From: an uncultured Pelagibacteraceae bacterium | Lineage (GTDB): Bacteria > Pseudomonadota > Alphaproteobacteria > Pelagibacterales > Pelagibacteraceae | Direction: 5' to 3' | Assembly (NCBI GenBank): GCA_902628635.1 | Contig: CACONQ010000002.1 | Span: forward strand, 62,001 to 126,000 | Length of the DNA: 64,000 nucleotides | Part shown: in pieces, positions 8,314 through 17,342 of the stretch | Position numbering within the stretch: the first letter of the stretch is position 1 | Layout of the letters: the number at the start of each line of letters is the position of its first letter | The notes under the pieces: generated by a model | Told to the model about the DNA's origin: nothing | Database searches by the model: none | The model's input: the letters and a program-made list of their open reading frames with translations, nothing else | Translations under genes and position numbers: made by a program

Positions 8314-9795
8314 TCAATTATTTGATGCAGTACTCAATAATGACAATTGAGTAACTTTATTATCTCCCAGTTCATCTATTGGCTTAACAGGGTATTCTCC
8401 CGTAAAATAATGATCTGTTAATTGAGGGTATGAAATATTTCTATTTTCAAATCCAATAGCCCTATAAAGACCCTTAATAGATAAAAAATTTAAAGTCTTT
8501 GCATTAATATACTTACATATTTCATCATCAGTTTTATTTGCAGCAAGCAATTCTTTTTTTGTTGGCATATCAACACCATAAAAATCAGGGAACTTTATTT
8601 GTGGGCAAGCTATCCCCAAATGAACTTCTTTAGCACCTGCATCGTAAAGCATTTTAACAATTTTATGAGAGGTTGTACCTCTTACTAAAGAGTCATCAAT
8701 CAGGACAATTTTTTTATTTTTTATAGAAGATTTATTTGCATTTAATTTTAATTTAACACCTAAACTTCTAATTTTTTGTGCTGGCTCAATAAAGGTTCTC
8801 CCAACATAATGATTTCTTATTAAGCCTAAATCAAAATTTTTACCTGTGTGTTTTGAAAATCCAATTGCAGCAGCATTTCCAGAGTCTGGAACTGGCACAA
8901 CTAAGTCTGCATCAATTTTAGTTTCTTTAGCTAGCTCAGCGCCTAGTCTTTTTCTATATTCGTATGCACATTCACCATTAAGAATACTATCTGGTCGGGA
9001 AAAATAAATATACTCAAAAACACAAGGTCTAATTTTTTTTGGAGGAAAAGGTTTAATACTATTTAATTTTCCATTCTCAATATAAACAATCTCACCATTA
9101 TCAACATCTCTTATAAATTTTGCACCAATTATGTCTAAGGCGCAGGTTTCGGAGGCAAAAACATAAGAGTTATTTATTTTACCAATTACCAAAGGCCTTA
9201 TTCCAAAAGGGTCTCTTACTCCAATTAATGTATTTTGAGTAAGCATAACTAACGCATAACCACCTTGAATTTGGAATAATGCATCCACAATTTTATCTAT
9301 CGTTTTTGAACGTTTTGATTTTGCGATTAATTGTACAATAGTTTCAGTATCTGATGTGGTGTAAAAAATTGCTCCTTCATCAACCAATTTTTTTCTTAAG
9401 GTAATAGCATTTGTTAAATTTCCATTATGCGAAACACCTATACCACCCGTATTAGTATCTGCAAAAAAAGGTTGAATATTCCTTAATGTTGTTCCGCCGG
9501 TAGTGCTATATCGATTATGACCAATTGCATAATTTCCTGGTAAATTTCTTAAAACTTTTTCTTTATTAAAATTATCACCTACTAATCCAAATCTTTTTTC
9601 AGAGTGATATTTTTTACCATCATAAGATACAATACCACAACCTTCTTGACCTCTATGTTGTAAGGCATGTAAACCCAAAGCTGTTAGGGTAGAGGCATCT
9701 TTATTATTGCTTATTCCAAAAACTCCACACTCTTCATTAATCTTAGGCCTAAAGTTCTTGAACTTTATCTTTGGCATCTTCATAATTTTTTTCAT
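8314..9795 (-). CDS. purF: Amidophosphoribosyltransferase
   Basis: First committed enzyme of purine synthesis: PRPP + glutamine gives phosphoribosylamine. The N-terminal nucleophile hydrolase domain begins at C23 (EECGVFGI) after a propeptide that must be removed; oxyanion and glutamine residues are in NRYSTTG and SHNGNL. The phosphoribosyltransferase PRPP loop is KKIVLIDDSLVRGTT (361-375). The layout and propeptide match the Bacillus subtilis type, but of the four Fe-S ligands known there only C258 (RPCVFEY) can be matched. The others appear as D404 (FPDFYGVD) and as T460/Y463 (TDHYFTG). The first ATG overlaps cvpA by 47 bases; internal ATGs at codons 5 and 7 would shorten the propeptide. 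Downstream neighbour: the HD protein (1-base gap). Confidence 0.96.
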   Translation of the reverse strand: MKKIMKMPKIKFKNFRPKINEECGVFGISNNKDASTLTALGLHALQHRGQEGCGIVSYDGKKYHSEKRFGLVGDNFNKEKVLRNLPGNYAIGHNRYSTTGGTTLRNIQPFFADTNTGGIGVSHNGNLTNAITLRKKLVDEGAIFYTTSDTETIVQLIAKSKRSKTIDKIVDALFQIQGGYALVMLTQNTLIGVRDPFGIRPLVIGKINNSYVFASETCALDIIGAKFIRDVDNGEIVYIENGKLNSIKPFPPKKIRPCVFEYIYFSRPDSILNGECAYEYRKRLGAELAKETKIDADLVVPVPDSGNAAAIGFSKHTGKNFDLGLIRNHYVGRTFIEPAQKIRSLGVKLKLNANKSSIKNKKIVLIDDSLVRGTTSHKIVKMLYDAGAKEVHLGIACPQIKFPDFYGVDMPTKKELLAANKTDDEICKYINAKTLNFLSIKGLYRAIGFENRNISYPQLTDHYFTGEYPVKPIDELGDNKVTQLSLLSTASNN

Positions 9796-10291
9796 TAGGA
9801 AACTCTTTTATTAAGTAATTACTACCTTTTTCAACATATGAAAAGGTAAATGATTTCTTAGCATCCACAGGCCATTTTTTTGAATTATAAACTATATCAA
9901 CCGCTGAAAACAGACATACACAAATAATATAAGATCTTACGAATCCAAATAGAAAACCAAATAAAGTATCTAACTTACCTAAGCCTGAATATTTAACTGT
10001 TCTACTAATTCCTTTGCTAATTAATAGCACAAAAAAAATTATTATTACAAATATTGAAACCCCTAAAATGATATCAAGAACATACTCATTATCAATTATG
10101 CCTTTCACATATGGTTTAGTTTTAGGAAATAAAACTAAAGTTATAATATAAGCCAATAACCATTTAGATAAAGATAAAATACTCAAGACGAAACCATTTT
10201 TGGTACATTTAAAAAGTGATAGAAGAGTTATTACAATATAAGCAAGATCAAAATAGGAAAAAAAATCTTTAATTTCCTTAACAAACTCCAT
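9749..10291 (-). CDS. cvpA: CvpA-family membrane protein
   Basis: 180-aa inner-membrane protein of the CvpA (colicin V production) family, with about four hydrophobic helices (17-31, 40-55, 68-90, 103-125) and the glycine-rich segment SGLGKLDTLFGFLFG (about 97-111) that marks the family. The molecular function is not settled; the gene is linked to envelope integrity and is very often located next to purF, as here. The purF start codon lies within its last 47 bases, so the two are translationally coupled. Its ATG directly follows the stop of the RND exporter gene with no spacer. Confidence 0.87.
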   Translation of the reverse strand: MEFVKEIKDFFSYFDLAYIVITLLSLFKCTKNGFVLSILSLSKWLLAYIITLVLFPKTKPYVKGIIDNEYVLDIILGVSIFVIIIFFVLLISKGISRTVKYSGLGKLDTLFGFLFGFVRSYIICVCLFSAVDIVYNSKKWPVDAKKSFTFSYVEKGSNYLIKEFPNEKNYEDAKDKVQEL

Positions 10292-12694
10292 TTAATTTTT
10301 TAAATATTCAAAGGGTTTTGAAATAATTATCAATGACGGTAGAAGTGTTAATACAGAAATCATGGCCAACAGCATTGCAATTCCGGTAAAAACACCAAAA
10401 TAAATGGTAGGGATGAAATTAGATAATACCAGTATTGAAAAACCAAATACTATAGTTATTGAGGTATTAATTATTGCAACACCAACAGTAGAGTGGCAAC
10501 GTTCTATGGTCTTGTTATAATCTTTAATATCTGAAAATTCCTCTCTGAATCTGTATATATAGTGAATACTATTATCTACCGCTATTCCAATTGTGATCGC
10601 TGCGATGGTAATTGTCATCATGTCCAAAGGAATTCCCATTATACCAATTATTCCTAAAATAAAAAAAGCAGCAAGAAAGTTAGGAACAACTCCTATTATC
10701 GATAATTTAACATTTTTAAATAAAATTAAAAACATTGCAAATATACCAATCATTACAAAGCCAAGAGTTAAAATTTGTGATTTAAATAAACTTTGCAATA
10801 AATTATTAAATAAAATTAAGACACCAGCTAGTTTAAATTCATCTTTCTTTAAGTTTAATTTATTTTCTAAATCATAATTAATTTGGTTTATTAAATCATT
10901 ACGCCTTAAATCTTTGAGAGAGTCTTTAATTCGAAGACTTATTCTAGCTTCATTATCTTTGATTGATATATAGGGATCTATAATTTCCTTTTTTATTGTC
11001 TCTGGTATTTTTGAGTACAGCACACCCATTTCAAGAGTACCAAGTTCTTTATTATTATTTAAACTGGTTGCAACATCTATAATTGAGGAAAAAGATAAAA
11101 CTTTACCAATCGCCGGCAAACCATCCAAATAATTGTGTACTTTATCTATTTTATCAATTTTATCTTTTGTAAACCAATATTTTTCATCGTTTGCATCTCC
11201 ATCATTTTCCCAATCGTCGAACTCATCTTTTTCAGAATTTGCAGTATTTTCATCTGAAATTTCACCAAATTTTATAATTATTTCAAGAGGAGTTGTTCCA
11301 CCTAATTTTTCATCAATTAACTTCATTCCTCTATAAATTTCTGTTTTTTTGTCGAAGTAGTTAATGAAACTGTTTTCAACCTCTAATCGTTTGATACCAA
11401 AAATACTTAAAATTATTACTAATATTGTAGTTAAAAAAATTAAATTCTTATTATTTATAGATATTTTTGAAAATAAATTTGTAATTCTATAATTATTTAT
11501 TTCCTCCAAATTAACGTTATTTACAGGTGCAAAACTTAACAAAGTAGGAAGCAGCGTGAAAGTTATTAAGAATGAAGTCATTAACCCCAAAGTCATCATC
11601 CATCCAAAATCGATAATTGGTTTAATTTCACTGAATATTAAAGATAAAAAAGCACACACTGTTGTTAAAACAGTATAAAGAATTGGCCAAAACATTTTAT
11701 GTGTCGTTTTTGATAAAATCTCAAAGTTGCTTAAATTTAAATTATTTTTTCTTAATTGAATAAAACGGGTACTCATGTGTATATTCATTGCCATTGTAAG
11801 AATTAACATTAACGCTATAAAATTTGAAGATATTACCGTTACCTTCCAACCCAATAAACCTAACAATCCTGTCATAATAATTACGGAGAACACACAGCTG
11901 CTTATTGGCACTAAAACCCAAATCAATTTTCTAAAGACAAACCATAAAGTTGCAATAATGAATAAAAAAACTCCTAGTCCAAATACAATTATATCACTTT
12001 TTATAAATGACATCATGTCATCTGCTATCATAGGTATACCACCTAAAAATATTTTAGCATTTTTACTGTAAGTTTTAATAACATCCCTAATTTCGATTAT
12101 ATTTTCATGATTTTTCCTTTTTAAATAATCTTTATATTCTTCAATTTCTTTTTTATTTGAATTTATTAAATTTTGGATTTGATTATCTTTTTTTAAATAA
12201 ACAATTATTCCTGTGGTTGTACCATCCTCACTAATTACAAAGTTTCTAAAAACTGGGCTATTTATAATTTCATTAAATCCTCTGTCTTTATCTACTTTTT
12301 CATCTTTCAATGTTACAAAGTTTTTAAGCCTTTCTTGAAGGGGAGCCTCAGAGTTGTTTAGCAAAGGTATATCAAGAATAGTCACAACATTGTGCACCCA
12401 ATCTAAGCTTTGAATTTTATATTTTAGGCTTAAAAGATTGTTAATAGTAGTTTGAGAAGTAATTGGTTCTCTAGGAGTATATGTTAGGACAAGAAACTCT
12501 TTTGCTCCATACCTTTCATTAATCTCTCTTAAATATTCCAAATCTGGATCACCTTCAATTAACAATGTATCTGATGAAGCATCCAACCTAAAATCCTTTG
12601 AGGAATATCCAAAAAAAGCTAGTAATAAGATTAGGCTTAAAAATACAAATTTGGGTTTTTTCAGAATGATATTGTTGTAAAAATCGGCGAACAT
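10292..12694 (-). CDS. RND-superfamily (MMPL/Patched-like) exporter
   Basis: 800-aa inner-membrane transporter with the RND two-repeat design. One helix (about 14-32) is followed by a large periplasmic loop, five helices (about 230-390), a sixth boundary helix (about 415-430), a second large loop and five more helices (about 640-795). The N-terminal loop contains the family's LDASSDTLL and GAKEFLVLTYTP. The membrane segments carry polar residues typical of proton relays (GIAVDNSIHYIYRFRE; AMNIHMSTRFIQL). It is half the length of AcrB-type pumps and has no adaptor-protein gene nearby, which fits MMPL/HpnN-like lipid exporters. The second periplasmic loop has a very acidic stretch around residues 478-500. 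It is inserted between dnaB and cvpA, where other alphaproteobacteria often have alr and radA. The cargo is unknown. Confidence 0.88.
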   Translation of the reverse strand: MFADFYNNIILKKPKFVFLSLILLLAFFGYSSKDFRLDASSDTLLIEGDPDLEYLREINERYGAKEFLVLTYTPREPITSQTTINNLLSLKYKIQSLDWVHNVVTILDIPLLNNSEAPLQERLKNFVTLKDEKVDKDRGFNEIINSPVFRNFVISEDGTTTGIIVYLKKDNQIQNLINSNKKEIEEYKDYLKRKNHENIIEIRDVIKTYSKNAKIFLGGIPMIADDMMSFIKSDIIVFGLGVFLFIIATLWFVFRKLIWVLVPISSCVFSVIIMTGLLGLLGWKVTVISSNFIALMLILTMAMNIHMSTRFIQLRKNNLNLSNFEILSKTTHKMFWPILYTVLTTVCAFLSLIFSEIKPIIDFGWMMTLGLMTSFLITFTLLPTLLSFAPVNNVNLEEINNYRITNLFSKISINNKNLIFLTTILVIILSIFGIKRLEVENSFINYFDKKTEIYRGMKLIDEKLGGTTPLEIIIKFGEISDENTANSEKDEFDDWENDGDANDEKYWFTKDKIDKIDKVHNYLDGLPAIGKVLSFSSIIDVATSLNNNKELGTLEMGVLYSKIPETIKKEIIDPYISIKDNEARISLRIKDSLKDLRRNDLINQINYDLENKLNLKKDEFKLAGVLILFNNLLQSLFKSQILTLGFVMIGIFAMFLILFKNVKLSIIGVVPNFLAAFFILGIIGIMGIPLDMMTITIAAITIGIAVDNSIHYIYRFREEFSDIKDYNKTIERCHSTVGVAIINTSITIVFGFSILVLSNFIPTIYFGVFTGIAMLLAMISVLTLLPSLIIISKPFEYLKN

Positions 12695-12717
12695 TTATTA
12701 GTTATTTATATTTTAAA

Positions 12718-14133
12718 TTAACTAATTTGAGTATCTTTAAATTTGGTAAACATTGCCTCAAATTCCAACATAATATTTCCAGTAGGTCCATGTCTTTGCT
12801 TACCTATTATAATTTCAGCTAGATTAGAGACTTCGTTCATTTTTGCTTGCCATTCAGCATGTTCAACAGTCGCAGGTCTTGGTTGTTTTCTCTCCAAGTA
12901 ATATGCTTCTCTATAAACAAACATAACTACATCTGCATCTTGCTCTATTGAGCCAGACTCTCTTAGATCTGATAGTTGAGGCTTTTTATCGTCTCTTTGT
13001 TCAACAGCTCTTGATAGTTGTGATAAAGCTAATACAGGAACGGATAATTCTTTTGCAAGTGCTTTTAAACCTTGAGTAATCTCTGAGATTTCTTGAACAC
13101 GGCCATCCTTTGTATTAACTGCTCTCATTAACTGAATATAATCAATTACAATAAGATCTAAGTTGTGTATTCTCTTAATCCTCCTAGCTCTATTACTTAA
13201 AGCGGCAATACTTATTGCAGGTGTTTCATCAATGAATAAAGGCAATTCTGATATATTTTTAGAGGTTTCTATAAATTTATCAAATTGTTCCTCGGAAATT
13301 CTCCCTCTTCTTATATCGTTTGATTTAATTCTAGATTGCTCAGCAAGTATTCTCGTTGAAAGCTGCTCTGAAGACATCTCAAGTGAAAAAAAAGCAACAG
13401 ATGATTTTTTTCCACTCTCTTGAAGCTTTTGTGCAGCATTAAAAGCTATATTTGTGGCAAGTGCGGTTTTACCCATTGATGGCCTACCTGCAATTATAAC
13501 TAGATCTGATTTGTGAAGACCACCCAGTCTATCATCTAAATCTCTTAAACCAGTAGGAACACCAACAATACCCTCTTCATTTTTGTAAGCGTTAGAAGCC
13601 ATTTCAATTGTCATTTTCATAGCTTCATCAAATTTAATTAATGAAGAATTAAAAGATCCTCTTTCAGCCAAATCGAATAAAAATTTTTCTGAATTTTCAA
13701 TTATATTTTGTCCATTTATATTTAAATCATTTAATTTTGCACTTTCTATAGTACTCTCAGAAATCTTTATTAGCTCCCTCCTCACAAACATGTCATAAAT
13801 AATTTTTGAATATTCAATTGCTTGTCTTAGTGACGTAGAAAATTTTGTAACTTTAACCAGATAATCTGGAACATTAATTTCATCTTTCTCTTTTTCAAAA
13901 TAGTTTTTTAAAGTTATTGGATTTGCGAGCATACCTTTAAAAATTAATTGTTCTATAGCTGCAAATATTTTTTGGTGCATTGGATCATAAAAATTGCTGC
14001 TTGAAACAATTGTATTCACATCATCAAAAATTTCATTACTTAATAATATTGAACCTAAAACTGATTGTTCGGCCTCAATATTATTTGGTAATTCTTTAAA
14101 AGTATTTGAAATAACACTTAAATTATTTTCCAT
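12718..14133 (-). CDS. dnaB: Replicative DNA helicase DnaB
   Basis: 471-aa hexameric helicase that unwinds DNA ahead of the replication fork. The N-terminal helical domain (about 15-120, beginning with LPNNIEAEQSVLGSIL) contacts primase. The RecA-like domain has Walker A AGRPSMGKTALA (215-226), Walker B LDLIVIDYIQLM, and the C-terminal motifs LSQLSRAVEQR and DLRESGSIEQDAD. There is no intein and length is usual. It follows rplI by 69 bases, the largest gap in this cluster, where a candidate promoter is visible. The RND gene begins 23 bases downstream. Confidence 0.98.
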   Translation of the reverse strand: MENNLSVISNTFKELPNNIEAEQSVLGSILLSNEIFDDVNTIVSSSNFYDPMHQKIFAAIEQLIFKGMLANPITLKNYFEKEKDEINVPDYLVKVTKFSTSLRQAIEYSKIIYDMFVRRELIKISESTIESAKLNDLNINGQNIIENSEKFLFDLAERGSFNSSLIKFDEAMKMTIEMASNAYKNEEGIVGVPTGLRDLDDRLGGLHKSDLVIIAGRPSMGKTALATNIAFNAAQKLQESGKKSSVAFFSLEMSSEQLSTRILAEQSRIKSNDIRRGRISEEQFDKFIETSKNISELPLFIDETPAISIAALSNRARRIKRIHNLDLIVIDYIQLMRAVNTKDGRVQEISEITQGLKALAKELSVPVLALSQLSRAVEQRDDKKPQLSDLRESGSIEQDADVVMFVYREAYYLERKQPRPATVEHAEWQAKMNEVSNLAEIIIGKQRHGPTGNIMLEFEAMFTKFKDTQIS

Positions 14134-14143
14134 TAATATTCAT

Positions 14144-14172
14144 CTTATACAAATGAAATAAATACTGAACAA
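14144..14172 (-). promoter_or_regulatory. Candidate promoter for dnaB
   Basis: Read on the minus strand, TTGTTC (plus positions 14167-14172) and TATAAG (14144-14149) are separated by 17 bases, close to the housekeeping sigma consensus. The -10 box ends only 10 bases before the dnaB ATG (14133), so the leader would be very short. This would let dnaB be transcribed separately from the ribosomal-protein genes. In AT-rich DNA such boxes arise by chance, so this is a candidate only. Confidence 0.4.
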
Positions 14173-14202
14173 AAAAAAATGGATGGGGATAATGATGTAT
14201 AA

Positions 14203-14661
14203 TTATTGAATGACTTCAGCAGGTATGACTTTAACTTTAATTTCCGCTTGAACCTCTGAATGTAAATTTATATTTACTTTAAATTCACCTAAGGATTTAA
14301 TATCATCCGTTAGTTGTATCATTGAAGGTGCAATTTCTATGCCGTCCTTATCCTTTATAATTTTAGAAATTTCAGTCGGTTTAACAGAGCCATAAAGTTC
14401 TTTATTTTCTGTGCTTAGTTTTTTAATCACATATTCTTTTAATTTAATTTTATCAAATATATCTTTTGCAACTTTTTTCTTTTCTAAATCTTTTTTACTT
14501 AATTCGTTTTTAATTTTTTCTACTTCTTTAATATTTTCTTTAGATGCATATAGCGCTTTTTTATTTGCTATAAGAAAATTTCTAGCGAAACCACGTTTCA
14601 CGTCAATTACTTCTCCAATCGATCCGATTTTTCTTAAATTCTCTAATAATATTACTTTCAT
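14203..14661 (-). CDS. rplI: 50S ribosomal protein L9
   Basis: 152-aa bL9. The N-terminal rRNA-binding domain is unmistakable ([20 protein letters not shown], then the KRGFARNFLIANKKA loop), followed by a long connecting helix (about 45-80) and a C-terminal domain containing TENKELYGSVKPTEI. Length is normal. Its ATG overlaps the last base of rpsR, giving tight coupling in the conserved rpsF-rpsR-rplI block. It helps maintain reading frame and the stability of the L1-stalk side of the ribosome. Confidence 0.98.
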   Translation of the reverse strand: MKVILLENLRKIGSIGEVIDVKRGFARNFLIANKKALYASKENIKEVEKIKNELSKKDLEKKKVAKDIFDKIKLKEYVIKKLSTENKELYGSVKPTEISKIIKDKDGIEIAPSMIQLTDDIKSLGEFKVNINLHSEVQAEIKVKVIPAEVIQ

Positions 14662-14933
14662 TATATCAACGCTAGGTTTCTTGCTCGCTTAATCGATAAT
14701 GATAACTCTCTTTGTTTTTTCTGACTGATATTTGTTATTCTTGATGGTAATATTTTTCCATTTTCGGAAACATACTTTTTTAATAGCCTAATATTTTTAT
14801 AATCTACCACAGGAGCACCTTTAACAGAAAGTGGACATGATTTTTTAAATTTATATTTATTTGGTTGAAAAATACTTAATTTAGCAAAATTACTTTGAGA
14901 TTTTTTTTTATTTCCTGATTTTTTTTTCTGCAC
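14661..14933 (-). CDS. rpsR: 30S ribosomal protein S18
   Basis: 90-aa bS18. The core is present ([20 protein letters not shown], then [27 protein letters not shown]). A Lys/Ser-rich N-terminal extension of about 25 residues, starting [14 protein letters not shown], precedes the usual start of homology, which makes it longer than many S18 proteins. It is basic and likely contacts rRNA or S6. The gene begins 2 bases after rpsF and shares one base with rplI. S18 pairs with S6 on the small-subunit platform. Confidence 0.97.
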   Translation of the reverse strand: MQKKKSGNKKKSQSNFAKLSIFQPNKYKFKKSCPLSVKGAPVVDYKNIRLLKKYVSENGKILPSRITNISQKKQRELSLSIKRARNLALI

Positions 14934-14935
14934 TA

Positions 14936-15298
14936 TTAATTACCTTCCACCTTAATTGGATTTTTTTTATCATCATTTTCTTTTTTTAAAAAATAATTTG
15001 TTTCTAAATCAAATTTTTTAACTTTAACAGTTAAGTACCTAAGAAGATTTTTATCCATACTTTCATTTTTTTCTAAATCGTTAATAATTTTTGCAGGCCC
15101 TTCAAATTTAAAGTGGATGTAATTACCTTTTTTATTCTTTTTAATGATGTAAGATAGGTTTATTAAGCCCCAATTTTGGGTTTGAATAACTTTACCATCA
15201 TTTTTTTCAACTATTTTAGTATACTTCTCTGTCAGTTGTTTAATTTGAGAAGGACTTACATCCTGTCTTGCTACAATGGTATGTTCGTATAAGTTCAT
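14936..15298 (-). CDS. rpsF: 30S ribosomal protein S6
   Basis: bS6, first gene of the ribosomal/replication cluster. I place the start at the ATG at 15298 ([18 protein letters not shown]), giving 120 aa, because homology begins exactly there. The same frame stays open upstream for 16 codons to 15346, but that part would overlap the predicted -10 box. Key blocks are [25 protein letters not shown] and [12 protein letters not shown] charged tail ([16 protein letters not shown]) follows the core. In E. coli S6 receives glutamate residues at its C-terminus; this tail does not end in glutamates. Confidence 0.97.
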   Translation of the reverse strand: MNLYEHTIVARQDVSPSQIKQLTEKYTKIVEKNDGKVIQTQNWGLINLSYIIKKNKKGNYIHFKFEGPAKIINDLEKNESMDKNLLRYLTVKVKKFDLETNYFLKKENDDKKNPIKVEGN

Positions 15299-15331
15299 AA
15301 TTTTAAGTTTTATAAAAAATGAGGATATACT

Positions 15332-15374
15332 ATTATAATTCTTCAATTACAATACTTAAAACAATAATTATAGA
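15332..15374. promoter_or_regulatory. Divergent promoter region of rpsF and fabD
   Basis: The 89-bp gap between the rpsF and fabD starts must hold promoters for two operons. On the minus strand a TATAAT box lies at 15332-15337 with TTTAAG 17 bases upstream, and rpsF starts about 33 bases later. On the plus strand TTACAA (15347-15352) and TATAGA (15369-15374) are 16 bases apart, 13 bases before the fabD ATG. These are assigned by eye in AT-rich sequence and are tentative. Confidence 0.3.
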
Positions 15375-15387
15375 TAAATAAATATAT

Positions 15388-16320
15388 ATGTTTTCTGTTA
15401 TATTTCCAGGCCAGGGATCTCAAAGTGTGGGCATGAGCAAAGAACTTCACTCAAAATTTGATCTGGTTAAAAAATATTTCAAACATGCAGATGAGGTCTT
15501 AGATTTTCCAATATCAAAAATTATTTTAGAAGGACCAAAAGAAAACTTAAATCTTACAGAAAATACCCAACCAGCAATTTTTTTAGTTGGATATTCTATT
15601 TTTAATTTAATTAAAAATGAGTTTAATTGCGACTTAAGTGAAGCTAAATTTTTTGCTGGCCATTCAGTTGGTGAATACACAGCTTTGGCATCATCTGGAA
15701 TAATTAACTTTGAGGATACAATTAGGTTATTGAAACTAAGAGGAAATGCAATGCAATCAGCGGTGCCCAAAGGAGAGGGTGGTATGGTTGCTGTTCTTGG
15801 TTCAGATTTATTGAAAATTGAAAATTTGATTCACGAAAAAAAATACAAATGTTTCATCGCTAATGACAACTCTAATGGCCAACTTGTAATAAGTGGAAGA
15901 ATTGATCATCTAAATAAGTTTGTTGATGATCTAAAAAATTTAAGAATTAAAAATATTACTTTACCTGTAAGTGGACCTTTCCACTGTGAATTGATGAATA
16001 AAGCAACAATTAAAATGGAATCAGAAATAAAGAAATTAAAATTTAATATTAGTGAAAATACTTTAATTTCAAATGTTACCGCTAACGAAATGAAAAATCC
16101 TGAAGAAATTAAAAAGTTACTTATAAAACAAATTGAGAGTCGGGTAAGATGGAGGGAGAGTATTATTTATATGATAAAAAAAGGAGTTAATCATTTTATA
16201 GAAATAGGTCCTGGAAAAGTATTGTCTGGTCTTATAAAAAGAATTGATAAAACTGTAATAGTTGATGCAATTAATAGTGAGGAGGATATAAACAATATTA
16301 AGAAAAATGATAAATTTTAA
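15388..16320 (+). CDS. fabD: Malonyl-CoA:ACP transacylase
   Basis: 310-aa enzyme that loads malonate from CoA onto ACP for fatty-acid synthesis. The N-terminal FPGQGSQSVGM, the nucleophile S93 in AGHSVGEYTAL and H199 in SGPFHCELM form the expected catalytic dyad; QPAIF (61-65) is also typical. The C-terminus contains FIEIGPGKVLSGLIKR. It is the first gene of the run fabD-fabG-acpP-gmk and its end overlaps the fabG start by 14 bases. Confidence 0.97.
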   Translation: MFSVIFPGQGSQSVGMSKELHSKFDLVKKYFKHADEVLDFPISKIILEGPKENLNLTENTQPAIFLVGYSIFNLIKNEFNCDLSEAKFFAGHSVGEYTALASSGIINFEDTIRLLKLRGNAMQSAVPKGEGGMVAVLGSDLLKIENLIHEKKYKCFIANDNSNGQLVISGRIDHLNKFVDDLKNLRIKNITLPVSGPFHCELMNKATIKMESEIKKLKFNISENTLISNVTANEMKNPEEIKKLLIKQIESRVRWRESIIYMIKKGVNHFIEIGPGKVLSGLIKRIDKTVIVDAINSEEDINNIKKNDKF

Positions 16321-17041
16321 TAATAAAAAAATTATAATAACAGGCGCTACCGGAGGCATCGGAAATGAATTGGTTAAAAAATTTGTTTCATTAAAAGGTG
16401 AAGTTTTAGCCACAGGAACAAACCAAGAAAAATTAGGAAAATTAAAAAAAGATTTTCCATCAATAGAAACTATTAAATTTGATATATCAAAACATTCCGA
16501 AATCGAAAGTTTTATTGAGCAGGCAAGTTCAAAACTTAATGGTCTTGATATTTTGGTTAATAATGCAGGTATTACATTAGACAATTTATCTTTAAGAATG
16601 AAAAGTGATGAGTGGCAAAAAGTTATTGAAATTAATTTAACGTCTACATTTTTTGCCTCCAAATATGCACTTAAAAAAATGTTAAAAAATAAATTTGGAA
16701 GGATTATAAATATTTCATCTATTGTCGGGCACACTGGAAATATAGGACAAGCTAATTATACAGCCTCCAAAGCTGGTATGATTGCTATGTCAAAGAGTCT
16801 AGCCATAGAGTACGCTAGAAAAAACATCACTATAAATTGTGTATCACCAGGTTTCATTCAAACAAATATGACGGATCAAATCAATGACGAGGTTAAAAAA
16901 AGTCTAATGTCTAGAATTCCAATGAATAAATTGGGAAATGGGGAAGATGTATCAAATTCTGTTGCTTTTTTAGCTTCAGATGCTGCATCTTATATTACCG
17001 GGGAAACTATACATGTTAATGGAGGCATGTATATGGCTTGA
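16307..17041 (+). CDS. fabG: 3-oxoacyl-ACP reductase
   Basis: 244-aa short-chain dehydrogenase that reduces 3-oxoacyl-ACP with NADPH. The nucleotide loop is [10 protein letters not shown] (12-21), with NNAG at 85-88. The catalytic residues S138, Y151 and K155 lie in NISSIVG and ANYTASKAG, and the C-terminus shows [14 protein letters not shown], the usual FabG ending. The position between fabD and acpP fixes the role in fatty-acid elongation. The ATG at 16307 overlaps fabD; the acpP ATG follows 50 bases after its stop. Confidence 0.97.
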   Translation: MINFNNKKIIITGATGGIGNELVKKFVSLKGEVLATGTNQEKLGKLKKDFPSIETIKFDISKHSEIESFIEQASSKLNGLDILVNNAGITLDNLSLRMKSDEWQKVIEINLTSTFFASKYALKKMLKNKFGRIINISSIVGHTGNIGQANYTASKAGMIAMSKSLAIEYARKNITINCVSPGFIQTNMTDQINDEVKKSLMSRIPMNKLGNGEDVSNSVAFLASDAASYITGETIHVNGGMYMA

Positions 17042-17091
17042 CAAAGTTGAGTAATAATCTATTAACAAAAAATACAAAAAAAAGGATCAAA

Positions 17092-17331
17092 ATGTCAGAA
17101 GATATTTCAAGTAAAGTTAAAAAAATTGTTGCAGATCATCTTGGTATTGAAGAATCAAAAGTTACAGATGAAGCTAGCTTTATAGATGATTTAGGCGCAG
17201 ATAGCTTAGATACAGTAGAGTTAGTAATGGCTTTCGAGGAAGAATTTGGCTCGGAAATCTCTGATAGCGAAGCCGAGAAGATTTTAACAGTTGGAGACGC
17301 AATCAAGTTTATTGAGAGCAAAAGTAATTAA
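17092..17331 (+). CDS. acpP: Acyl carrier protein
   Basis: 79-aa acidic four-helix carrier. The phosphopantetheine attachment serine is S38 in [11 protein letters not shown]. The frame is open back to 17038, but the homology and an AAAGGA ribosome site (17081-17086) place the start at the ATG at 17092; the extra upstream codons are Lys/Asn/Thr-rich leader. Length and charge are normal. Unusually, gmk follows only 11 bases later: the fabF (and mltG) genes that follow acpP in many alphaproteobacteria are not here. Confidence 0.97.
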   Translation: MSEDISSKVKKIVADHLGIEESKVTDEASFIDDLGADSLDTVELVMAFEEEFGSEISDSEAEKILTVGDAIKFIESKSN

Positions 17332-17342
17332 TATTTAAATAA

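Noticed and set aside
14586-14612. Second parS-like stretch (GTTTCACGTCAATTA) inside rplI
   Set aside because: It is not palindromic (GTC instead of GTG in the core), matches about 12 of 16 bases, and encodes the conserved KRGFARN segment of L9, so codon constraint explains it.
16117-16734. 205-codon minus-strand frame across the fabD/fabG junction
   Set aside because: It is antisense to two clearly assigned genes, has no homology I recognise and shows the Phe/Ile/Ser-rich make-up of a shadow frame.
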